38,252 nucleotides of DNA from UBA3537 sp965662485 (GTDB lineage Bacteria > Bacteroidota > Bacteroidia > Flavobacteriales > Flavobacteriaceae), in NCBI GenBank assembly GCA_965662485.1, contig CBFIIL010000012.1, positions 1 to 38,252 of the forward strand, in the 5' to 3' direction. Below, in pieces: positions 31,667 through 38,252 of this stretch. The notes under the pieces were generated by a model, which saw only the letters and a list, made by a program, of their open reading frames with translations, was not told where the DNA came from and searched no databases. The stretch's first letter is position 1, and the number at the start of each line of letters is the position of its first letter. Both the position numbers and the translations under genes were made by a program.

Positions 31667-32896
31667 CTAGAGTTTATAAATCCAATGAGAGGGATTCTGA
31701 ATAGAACTGTCTTTGTAAATTCCAAAACTTAAAATAGATTCTCCTGTGGACTTGCTTGTGATGACCTCTCCAATCACTTGTTTTGTACTGACTTTATCGC
31801 CTTTACTAACATAAAATTTAGAAAGGTTTTTGTACACCGTAATGTAGTTTCCATGACGAACCATAATAGCATTATTGCCATTTTTTGGAGTCATAATTCC
31901 TTGCACAGTACCCTCAAAAACAGCACGAACTGGTTCGCCTTTATTAGTTGCAATACGCACGCCATTACTCTTAATTTTAATAGTAGGGTCAATTGGCGAT
32001 GGATTAGTTCCGAAACGTAATTTTACCACGCCGCTAGCCACCGGCCAAGGCAATTTCCCTTTGTTCGACGTAAAGTTCGCCGCAAGAATTTTTTGTTCGG
32101 GAGTTAAAGAAAAAGTAGCCGATTTTACAGATTTCCCCGCTTTTTTATTGGAGGCCGCAATAGCTTCTCGAATCAACTTTTGGATTTCTCGATCTAGCTT
32201 ATCCGACTCTTTTTGTTTAGCTTTAATTTGAGCAGAAAATTGGGATAAATTTTTCTGTATTGATTTTATAAGCGATTGTTGATCTTGAAGCTCTTTATCT
32301 AAAACCGCTTTCGCAGATTTGTTTTCTGCTACAAGAGTTTGTTTTTCCTTCTTTTGACGCAGTAAATCCTTATTCAAAACTTGTAGTTTCTCTGTTTCTA
32401 CTTTTATTATTTCTGCTTGTTGTTTTTGATAATCTGCATACTGTTTAATGTATTGCAAACGTCTGTAGGCTTGTTGAAAATTGGAAGATGACAACAAAAA
32501 CATAAGCTGGGTTTGGTTTGCTCTATTTTTGTACGATTTTACAATCATACTGGCGTAGTCATCTTTTAAAATTTTTAATTTATCACGGCGCTTAGAAATT
32601 TCATTTTGGTTGGAGTTGATTTCTCTTGTCAATAAATTGGCTTGCTGATTTGTGATGCGAATTAAATTTTTTCGTACACTAATTTTATAGTTCAAATCCT
32701 CTACAATACTAACCACCGATTTTTTCTCTTGCTTTCCAGCAAACAGCAAATTTGTAATTTGTCTTATTTCCTGCTGTAACTCTCGGCGACGTTCTTCCAG
32801 CTGCAATTGTCTTTTGCTTTGAGCGTAACCCCCAAAATGGTTAAACATCAATAGTGCAAGGAAAATAAAGGGAAGATATTGAGTTTTATATTGCAT
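31667..32896 (-). CDS. envC: EnvC-like murein hydrolase activator (degenerate M23 domain)
   Basis: Periplasmic protein of 409 residues. A signal peptide (about 1-25, ending near GGYAQS) is followed by a long coiled coil (about 26-250) rich in Gln, Lys and Glu, and then by an M23/LytM domain in the last 120 residues or so. The zinc-ligand motifs of active M23 peptidases are lost: the HxxxD site reads SNGVRI, and the HxH site reads ILSFGI. E. coli EnvC is likewise inactive and works by activating amidases at the division septum, so an activator role is likely. It is last in the run flippase-dut-TPR-DUF4292-envC, and its ATG shares one base with the DUF4292 stop codon. Confidence 0.9.
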   Translation of the reverse strand: MQYKTQYLPFIFLALLMFNHFGGYAQSKRQLQLEERRRELQQEIRQITNLLFAGKQEKKSVVSIVEDLNYKISVRKNLIRITNQQANLLTREINSNQNEISKRRDKLKILKDDYASMIVKSYKNRANQTQLMFLLSSSNFQQAYRRLQYIKQYADYQKQQAEIIKVETEKLQVLNKDLLRQKKEKQTLVAENKSAKAVLDKELQDQQSLIKSIQKNLSQFSAQIKAKQKESDKLDREIQKLIREAIAASNKKAGKSVKSATFSLTPEQKILAANFTSNKGKLPWPVASGVVKLRFGTNPSPIDPTIKIKSNGVRIATNKGEPVRAVFEGTVQGIMTPKNGNNAIMVRHGNYITVYKNLSKFYVSKGDKVSTKQVIGEVITSKSTGESILSFGIYKDSSIQNPSHWIYKL

Positions 32897-33657
32897 TAGA
32901 GTTCAATCGGTTTGTATCCTGTTGGTGTTTTAAATGGAAAACGTAATGGCTGATTCAAACTTACGGATTTTAAATTCATTTTCAAGGTAGTTTCCTTTTG
33001 ATTTTCAACAACTGTAATGGTCATTTGTTGGGGAAATATGTCTTGTTCAACCTCTTGAAATGTATGATAGTGTACATTCAATTTTCTATTTTGATTTGGT
33101 TGACTGATCATTTGCCCATCCAACTTAAAATACCCAGGATTAATGAGATATAAAACCTGAAATAAAGCATTTTTTTGCTTTGGTGAAAGTGCATAAGATT
33201 TTGGATGAAGTTCCTTTTTTAAATCAGATGGTTTATAGGTAAATATCGTATGCCCTAAAAGTAAATTTTCGATATGAGAATAATTAAGCTCTACACCCAA
33301 AAAATCCTTAATCAAAGTAAAATCTCCTTCAAAATAGGTGCGATCTAGCTTATTATACATTTGGACTTTTTCGGGAGTAATTTTTAGTCGAACCATATTC
33401 AAAAATGCATTAATCCAAATTGTTCGATTGCGTTCCATACGCAACGTAACAGTGTGAATTTGTGACCTATCGCCCTCAATAAGTTCAATTTTTAGTCGCG
33501 ATTGTAAAGTTGTAAAATCGGACCTTTGTTTATTATGAGTTTTTATAATTTGCTTTGCTTTAAGCTTTGGATTGAGTGACGATGAAGACGTTAAGGTTTG
33601 AGTGCTTTTGCAGCCAAAAATGAAACTAATTGTTAGATAGAATAAAAAATTTCTCAT
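32896..33657 (-). CDS. DUF4292 lipoprotein
   Basis: Lipoprotein of 253 residues with signal MRNFLFYLTISFIFGC, lipobox Cys16 and then KSTQTLTSSSS. The body is rich in beta strands, and the DUF4292 family resembles the LolA/LolB fold that carries lipoproteins or lipids. No enzyme motif is seen. It overlaps the TPR gene by 4 bp and touches the EnvC-like gene, an arrangement common in Flavobacteriaceae. Function is unknown; an envelope role is inferred from the lipid anchor and neighbours. Confidence 0.85.
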   Translation of the reverse strand: MRNFLFYLTISFIFGCKSTQTLTSSSSLNPKLKAKQIIKTHNKQRSDFTTLQSRLKIELIEGDRSQIHTVTLRMERNRTIWINAFLNMVRLKITPEKVQMYNKLDRTYFEGDFTLIKDFLGVELNYSHIENLLLGHTIFTYKPSDLKKELHPKSYALSPKQKNALFQVLYLINPGYFKLDGQMISQPNQNRKLNVHYHTFQEVEQDIFPQQMTITVVENQKETTLKMNLKSVSLNQPLRFPFKTPTGYKPIEL

Positions 33658-35012
33658 AATTTCAATTGCATTGATTTGGCTTTATCACTAAACGCCTTTG
33701 ATTTTTTAATATTGTTTTGATTTTTGTAGAGTTTAGCCAATACGTTGTAATAATGTACTGCAACTTCATTGACTTCAAAAATATAATCTAGACCTATTTC
33801 GAGCATCTCTAAAGCCTGATTGTCTTCATTTAAAGCCATTTGAGATGCGCCATAAACTAAATATAACTCCAATTGAGTAGGAAACAACTCTAATTGATCT
33901 GTGGTAAAATCTACGGCCTGATTGTATTGTTTTGTCTGAAAATAAAGTTTTGCAACTGTTTTGATTACTGCTAAGTTTTCTGGGGTTTCCTCTAATACTT
34001 TTTCGTAGAACTCTAGCGATTTATCTAACTTGTTTTGTTCTAGAAAATATTGACCCCATTCCAAATTTGAACGGTTAGAGGTGTCTAAAGATTCTGCTGG
34101 CTGAACTTCTAACAATATTTCTTTGTACTCTGGATTTTTTTGAACAAAACGCATAAAATCACTCAGTACTTTTACTTTCAAATAGGGCTCTAAAACATTA
34201 CTTGATGTAACTATTTTCATTGATGAAATCGCATTGTCATAGTCTTTGGCGTCCAAATAAAATTTATAAAGCGCCACATGTGCAATATGAGATTTTGGAT
34301 GATTTTTAAGAAATGACTTGGCCGTAGAAAATGCTTCTAACTTTAAATTGTATTGGCTTAAGGTGAAAATAAGGTTGAGAAAATTTTGTTCATTTTCTGG
34401 AAATTCTTTCAAACGATTTTTTAAGAACTTGATATGTCCGTTTTGATTTTGTGTTCGTCTATATATTTCTATTCGTGTTTGATCACGTTTATCTTGATGC
34501 CCATAATGTTTATCCATAACATCTATTTGTGCAATAGCTTCGTCAAATCGGCCCGCACTGGCATACAAATTGACCAAATCTTCTTCATAATCCTTGTCTT
34601 TGTACAACAGTGATTTTACCATTTCAATGGCTTTATCATAATTATTGTGGTCCACATAGAGGTGGTATAATTTTTCTTTAAACCAAAAATTATTAGCCTC
34701 TAAATCAATGGCTCTTTTCAGATTACTTTCAGATCGGCGATAGGATTTTGTTTTAAAATAAAGATCTCCTAACTCATAAAAAATAACAGCACGCTCTGGA
34801 AACAATTCGGCACATTTCACAAAAGCATCAATGGCTTTGATGTAGTTTTCTATACCTTTTTGTTTCAGGCCTTCATAAAAATAATTTTGAAACTGAATTT
34901 CTGTTGGTGGTTTTATGGGTTTTGGAAGACTATCATTTTGAATTTGAGCGTTACTATTTAGGCCAATTAAAACCCCGAAAAAAAATGACAGTATAAAACG
35001 TATGTTTATCAT
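33654..35012 (-). CDS. Tetratricopeptide-repeat protein, secreted
   Basis: Protein of 452 residues with a signal peptide MINIRFILSFFFGVLIGLNSNAQ and then about a dozen helical TPR-like units spread over the whole chain (for example ERAVIFYELGDLYFKTKSYRRS and NLAVIKTVAKLYFQTKQYNQA). TPR proteins form scaffolds for protein contacts; no catalytic motif is present. I chose the ATG at 35012 because it gives the signal peptide and overlaps the dut stop as ATGA, whereas a longer frame would run far into dut. Lying between dut and two envelope proteins, it is probably periplasmic. Confidence 0.87.
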   Translation of the reverse strand: MINIRFILSFFFGVLIGLNSNAQIQNDSLPKPIKPPTEIQFQNYFYEGLKQKGIENYIKAIDAFVKCAELFPERAVIFYELGDLYFKTKSYRRSESNLKRAIDLEANNFWFKEKLYHLYVDHNNYDKAIEMVKSLLYKDKDYEEDLVNLYASAGRFDEAIAQIDVMDKHYGHQDKRDQTRIEIYRRTQNQNGHIKFLKNRLKEFPENEQNFLNLIFTLSQYNLKLEAFSTAKSFLKNHPKSHIAHVALYKFYLDAKDYDNAISSMKIVTSSNVLEPYLKVKVLSDFMRFVQKNPEYKEILLEVQPAESLDTSNRSNLEWGQYFLEQNKLDKSLEFYEKVLEETPENLAVIKTVAKLYFQTKQYNQAVDFTTDQLELFPTQLELYLVYGASQMALNEDNQALEMLEIGLDYIFEVNEVAVHYYNVLAKLYKNQNNIKKSKAFSDKAKSMQLKL

Positions 35013-35443
35013 TCTCGCCCAGTACTTCCAAATCCGCCTTCTCCACGGCTTGTCTCCGATAGACTTAAAACCTCGTTCCATTCGGCACGTTCATGTTTGG
35101 CAATGACCATTTGAGCCACTCGATCCCCGTTATTGACGGTAAAAATATCATTCGAAAGATTAACTAAAATGACCCCTATTTCTCCTCTATAGTCGGCATC
35201 AATAGTTCCAGGGCTATTAAGTACAGAAATACCATGTTTTGCTGCCAGTCCACTTCGTGGGCGGACTTGTGCTTCATACCCCACGGGAAGTTCCATAAAA
35301 AGACCTGTAGGAATGATTTTTCGTTCCAGAGGCTTTAAAACCATAGCATCAACAATATGTGCGCGAAGGTCCATGCCTGCAGAGGCAATGGTTTCATAGT
35401 GTGGCAAAAGGTGTGACGATTTATTGATAATATTAATCTTCAT
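35009..35443 (-). CDS. dut: dUTP diphosphatase (dUTPase)
   Basis: Hydrolyses dUTP to dUMP and pyrophosphate, which keeps uracil out of DNA and feeds dTMP synthesis. The 144-residue trimeric-type dUTPase has all five motifs: AGMDLRA (22-28), RPRSGLA (61-67), the NSPGTIDADYRGEIGV block (76-91) with its catalytic Asp, GDRVAQMVI (106-114) and the flexible C-terminal RGEGGFGSTG (133-142), where the Phe stacks on uracil. It starts 2 bp after the flippase stop and overlaps the TPR gene by 4 bp, so it is translated within the same operon. Confidence 0.98.
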   Translation of the reverse strand: MKINIINKSSHLLPHYETIASAGMDLRAHIVDAMVLKPLERKIIPTGLFMELPVGYEAQVRPRSGLAAKHGISVLNSPGTIDADYRGEIGVILVNLSNDIFTVNNGDRVAQMVIAKHERAEWNEVLSLSETSRGEGGFGSTGRE

Positions 35444-35445
35444 AA

Positions 35446-36906
35446 CTAAGATTTAACAAGTTGTTTTAAAAAGTTTTTTTCTTTGATCCATATAACGCTT
35501 GTCAAAATTAAAATAAAAAGAATACCAATAAAATATTGTCCTCTAAAAACATAAAATGAAAGGCCCGAAAACACAATAGACAACACTAAATAAAGTCCAA
35601 TTTTTTTTAAATTATAAGGGATGGCGTAGTGTTTTTTGCCCAAAATATAAGAAATCACAGCCATAGTGGCATAGGCAAAAAGTGTTGCCGTTGCAGAAGC
35701 CATATATCCAAATTTTGGTATAAATATGATATTAATCAAAAGTGTGATAAGTGCTCCAAAAATAGAAATATATGCGCCAAATTTGGTGCGGTCAGTAATT
35801 TTGTACCATACCGAAAGATTGTGGTAAATGCCTAAAAATAAATAGGCTAGCAACAAAATAGGAACCACTGTCATGGCTTCCCAATAGGCCTCGTTTGGAA
35901 TCAAAATCAGTTTTAAAACATCAACAAAAACCACAACAAATAATAATATTAGAGCGCCAAAAATAACAAAGAATTCCAAAATTTTAGCATAATTCGTTTT
36001 GGCATCTGTATCTTTTGCATTGTTGAAAAAGAAGGGCTCAACGCCCAGTCGATAAGCTGTAGCAAAAAGCATCATAAACAACGCAAGTTTGTAACACGCC
36101 GAGTAAGTTCCTATGGCATCTTTTGATAAGTTTTCTGGAAGTAGACGCTCTAATAAAATGCGATCGAAGGTTTCATTAATTGAAAAGGCAACGCCTGCCA
36201 CGAGGACAGGAAAAGCATAACGTAACATTTTTTTCCAAAGCGTTGTACCAAAAGAATAGTTTAATTTAAAATAAAAAGATATCAGCAGCAAAAGGGTAAC
36301 ACCACTAGCTATTAGATTGGCTAAAAATATGTAGTGGACTTCAAAATTTGGTCGATAGAATTGTTCCCAAAATATTGATGACTCTGCCCATGATTTTAAA
36401 TATAGAAGCAAGACAATATTTAGCCCTAAATTCAAAATAACATTTGTAAGCTTCACTACGGTATATTTAATCGGCTTCCCTAATGTCCTCAAATAAGCAA
36501 AGGGAATAATCACCAGCGCATCAAAAAATAGAATCCATAGCACCAAAACAATATAGTCGGCATCAATATGAATAAGGTTTGAAAGATCTTGTCTAAACAC
36601 ATACCCTATTACTAAAACCAAAGTTGAAGTCAATAACAAGGAAATAGCTGAAGTACTGAGAACCGTTTTTTTATTTTCACCGCTACTAAAAAACCTAAAA
36701 AAGGCAGTTTCCATGCCATAGGCCAAAAGCACATTGAATAAAACAAAATAGGCAAAAATAAGTGATACATCGCCGTAATCAGCTACATTTTCAAGTACTG
36801 ACTTGTCAGTGTGTAAGCGCACCAACAAAAAGCTAATCATTTTTGGCACTACTGTCGCTAGGCCATAGACGAATGTTTGTTTGTAAAGCGTTTTTAGAGT
36901 ACTCAA
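35446..36906 (-). CDS. Polysaccharide/lipid-linked oligosaccharide flippase (Wzx/MurJ superfamily), TTG start
   Basis: Integral membrane protein of 486 residues with about 12-14 helices. The N-terminal LYKQTFVYGLATVVPKMISF segment is characteristic of flavobacterial polysaccharide biosynthesis proteins of the MOP superfamily, which flip lipid-linked sugars across the inner membrane. The start codon appears to be TTG at 36906: an in-frame stop lies three codons upstream, and the first ATG comes only at codon 23, inside the conserved N-terminal helix. It leads the run flippase-dut-TPR-DUF4292-envC with gaps or overlaps of a few bases. No glycosyltransferase is nearby, so the substrate is unknown. 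Confidence 0.88.
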   Translation of the reverse strand: MSTLKTLYKQTFVYGLATVVPKMISFLLVRLHTDKSVLENVADYGDVSLIFAYFVLFNVLLAYGMETAFFRFFSSGENKKTVLSTSAISLLLTSTLVLVIGYVFRQDLSNLIHIDADYIVLVLWILFFDALVIIPFAYLRTLGKPIKYTVVKLTNVILNLGLNIVLLLYLKSWAESSIFWEQFYRPNFEVHYIFLANLIASGVTLLLLISFYFKLNYSFGTTLWKKMLRYAFPVLVAGVAFSINETFDRILLERLLPENLSKDAIGTYSACYKLALFMMLFATAYRLGVEPFFFNNAKDTDAKTNYAKILEFFVIFGALILLFVVVFVDVLKLILIPNEAYWEAMTVVPILLLAYLFLGIYHNLSVWYKITDRTKFGAYISIFGALITLLINIIFIPKFGYMASATATLFAYATMAVISYILGKKHYAIPYNLKKIGLYLVLSIVFSGLSFYVFRGQYFIGILFILILTSVIWIKEKNFLKQLVKS

Positions 36907-36973
36907 GGATTGTTATTTGAGTTTAAAAATACACTTTTTAGAGCAGATATAATAATTAATGAGGTGGTTGGCC

Positions 36974-37453
36974 CTAAGGATAAGGACTAGATTTGAGCTG
37001 AATTAAATCTGTGATTTTATAATAGAAACGCTTATCATCAATTATATAACTCAAAACACAAACGTTATCTGGCAATTCAAATGGCGAATTATTTCGAATT
37101 GGAAGCAATTGATTGCCGACTTCTGCTAAGGGTTCATTACTCAAAATGATATCTTGATGCTGATTTTTTGTTGTCGAAAAGTGTCCGACAATCATCTTGT
37201 TTTTATACACTGCTTTAACATGCTGTCCTCGAAAATGTATGCTGTCAGGGGTTATGTTATTTAAATCTTTTACAGGCAAAAACACATCTATACCACTTCC
37301 TCCGCCTTGAACACCAGCAACCCAAGATTGGAAGTAAGGCACCTCTATTGAAATTGGAGACTTGGAGGCGAAAAGCATAGGCTTTGTTGTTTTACAGCCA
37401 ATCATAAAAGACAAACAAAGAAGTGAAATTTTATAGGTAATTTTCAAACACAT
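36974..37453 (-). CDS. Hypothetical lipoprotein
   Basis: Lipoprotein of 159 residues: signal MCLKITYKISLLCLSFMIGC with lipobox Cys20, then KTTKPM. The mature part has SWVAGVQGGGSGIDVFLPV and a C-terminal segment VCVLSYIIDDKRFYYKITDL. I do not recognise a family and see no catalytic motif. I chose the ATG at 37453 because a longer frame would start at a TTG at 37468 and put extra residues before the signal peptide. It follows atpG on the same strand, but a strong terminator stands between them, so it needs its own promoter, which I could not identify. Confidence 0.75.
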   Translation of the reverse strand: MCLKITYKISLLCLSFMIGCKTTKPMLFASKSPISIEVPYFQSWVAGVQGGGSGIDVFLPVKDLNNITPDSIHFRGQHVKAVYKNKMIVGHFSTTKNQHQDIILSNEPLAEVGNQLLPIRNNSPFELPDNVCVLSYIIDDKRFYYKITDLIQLKSSPYP

Positions 37454-37480
37454 CCTTAATATTATCAAATTTCATTCCAC

Positions 37481-37508
37481 AAAAAAAGCCCCGCAAATGC
37501 GAAGCTTT
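37481..37508 (-). terminator. Rho-independent terminator after atpG
   Basis: On the minus strand AAGCTTCGC (37507-37499), loop ATTT, GCGGGGCTT (37494-37486), 9 bp with two T-G wobbles, followed by a run of T (complement of 37487-37481). This separates atpG from the lipoprotein gene. Confidence 0.85.
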
Positions 37509-37528
37509 ATAGTTGTTTTTTGAATTTC

Positions 37529-38252
37529 TTAGTTATTCAAAGCTTCAGCTCCGCCAACAATTTCTAAAATTTCGTTGGTAATAGCAGCTTGTCTTGCTTT
37601 ATTATAAGTCAGTTTTAATTGATCTCTAAGCTCAGTAGCATTATCGGTCGCTTTGTGCATGGCGGTCATTCGTGCACCGTGCTCACTTGCAAAGCTATCA
37701 CGAATCGCTTTAAACAATTGTGTTTTTAAGGACTTTGGAATTAATGTTTCAACAATCTCTGATTTTGTCGGCTCAAAAATATAATCCTGATTTGCATCTG
37801 TACCATCTGCACTAGGAACAATTGGCAAAAATTGTTCTGTGGTTACGATTTGAGTAGCAGCATTTTTGAACTTGTTGTAGACCAATTCAATTTTATCAAT
37901 ACTTCCATCCTCAAATTTTTCCATCAACAGTTCCGCAATTTGTGCTACATTATCAAAAGTTAGGTCATCAAAAACAGTACTTTTATTGGCTAAAATTTCG
38001 TAATCTTTTGAAAGGGCGTCGTTTGCTTTTTTTCCAATTGCGACAACCGAAACCTTTTTCTCTGCATAGCTGTTAGCCAAATAATTAGCTTGTTTTATGA
38101 TGTTAGAATTAAAAGCACCACATAATCCTCTATTAGAGGTTATGGCAACAATAAGAACATTTTTGACTTCACGCTGATCTGCAAATTTACTTCCGCTGTC
38201 GGCGTCCAAAGTTGCACTTAAGTTTTGTAGAAGTTCTGTCAGTTTATCAGCA
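37529..38252 (-). CDS. atpG: F1Fo ATP synthase subunit gamma (5' end outside window)
   Basis: Rotating central-stalk subunit. The visible 240 residues hold the central fold with VLIVAITSNRGLCGAFNSN, family-typical near residue 80 of the whole protein. They also hold the C-terminal coiled-coil helix ending KARQAAITNEILEIVGGAEAL, which sits inside the beta/alpha hexamer. The frame stays open to the right edge; the upstream residues ADKLTELLQNLSATL match gamma, so an internal TTG at 38209 is not the start and about 45 N-terminal residues are missing. Because it points left, the other genes of this locus (probably atpA, atpH and the Fo genes) should lie beyond 38252. A terminator follows, so atpG ends its operon. 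Confidence 0.95.
   Translation of the reverse strand, partial: ADKLTELLQNLSATLDADSGSKFADQREVKNVLIVAITSNRGLCGAFNSNIIKQANYLANSYAEKKVSVVAIGKKANDALSKDYEILANKSTVFDDLTFDNVAQIAELLMEKFEDGSIDKIELVYNKFKNAATQIVTTEQFLPIVPSADGTDANQDYIFEPTKSEIVETLIPKSLKTQLFKAIRDSFASEHGARMTAMHKATDNATELRDQLKLTYNKARQAAITNEILEIVGGAEALNN

Noticed and set aside
38207..38209. TTG as start of a short gamma subunit
   Set aside because: The upstream codons to the window edge match the gamma family, so the gene is only cut by the edge.
1..38252. CRISPR arrays, tRNA or rRNA genes, prophage or insertion sequences
   Set aside because: Reading both strands I found no spaced direct-repeat array, no cloverleaf-like segment in the intergenic regions and no transposase, integrase or phage structural gene.

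Overview
This AT-rich window reads as chromosomal DNA of a marine-type Flavobacteriaceae bacterium (Bacteroidota). Supporting signs are the gliding lipoprotein gene gldH, promoters of the Bacteroidota TAnnTTTG type, absence of Shine-Dalgarno sequences, a split ATP synthase locus, a hemC-hemD fusion, HU-CCDC81/SPOR and DUF4292 proteins, and a four-helix-bundle IVS-type gene. I see no phage, insertion sequence, CRISPR array, tRNA or rRNA. One scaffold gap (10 N at 11832-11841) interrupts the end of hemCD.

Layout. 1-2702 (+): C-terminal part of an SGNH/GDSL hydrolase, a terminator, then atpD-atpC. 2769-8910 (-): a regulator-led run araC-type, hemH, MATE exporter, hemJ, NtrY-like histidine kinase, crotonase. 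9086-18832 (+): hemA, hemCD, hemE, hemF, four-helix-bundle gene, hemB, then a serine hydrolase, a DEDDy exonuclease and a tandem-ATPase peptide ABC protein. 18827-24281 (-): ricT-like PSP1 gene, gldH, PBP1A, scoA, scoB. 24384-25478 (-): trhO. 25690-26697 (+): recA. 26703-27446 (-) plsC is divergent from trpS (27528-28496, +). 28493-29593 (-): dprA. 29691-31662 (+): HU-CCDC81/SPOR protein, two tiny overlapping membrane ORFs, a hotdog thioesterase. 31667-36906 (-): flippase, dut, TPR protein, DUF4292 lipoprotein, EnvC-like protein. 36974-38252 (-): a lipoprotein and the ATP synthase gamma gene, which runs off the right edge.

How it works together. The centre of the window is a nearly complete heme pathway arranged as a divergon: hemA-hemCD-hemE-hemF-hemB to the right, hemH and hemJ to the left, with an AraC-family regulator gene at the divergent point. 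Of the glutamate-dependent (C5) route to protoheme only gltX and hemL are not seen here. ATP synthase catalytic subunits sit at both ends of the window (beta and epsilon left, gamma right), about 35 kb apart on opposite strands. The rest is cell envelope, DNA repair/uptake and translation housekeeping.

Most of the window is ordinary core genome. The points most worth a second look are the IVS-like four-helix-bundle cassette with terminal inverted repeats inside the hem operon, a palindrome that supplies both -33 elements of the divergent plsC/trpS promoters, a pair of tiny overlapping two-TM membrane ORFs with their own promoter, and the regulator-centred heme divergon with an embedded MATE exporter.
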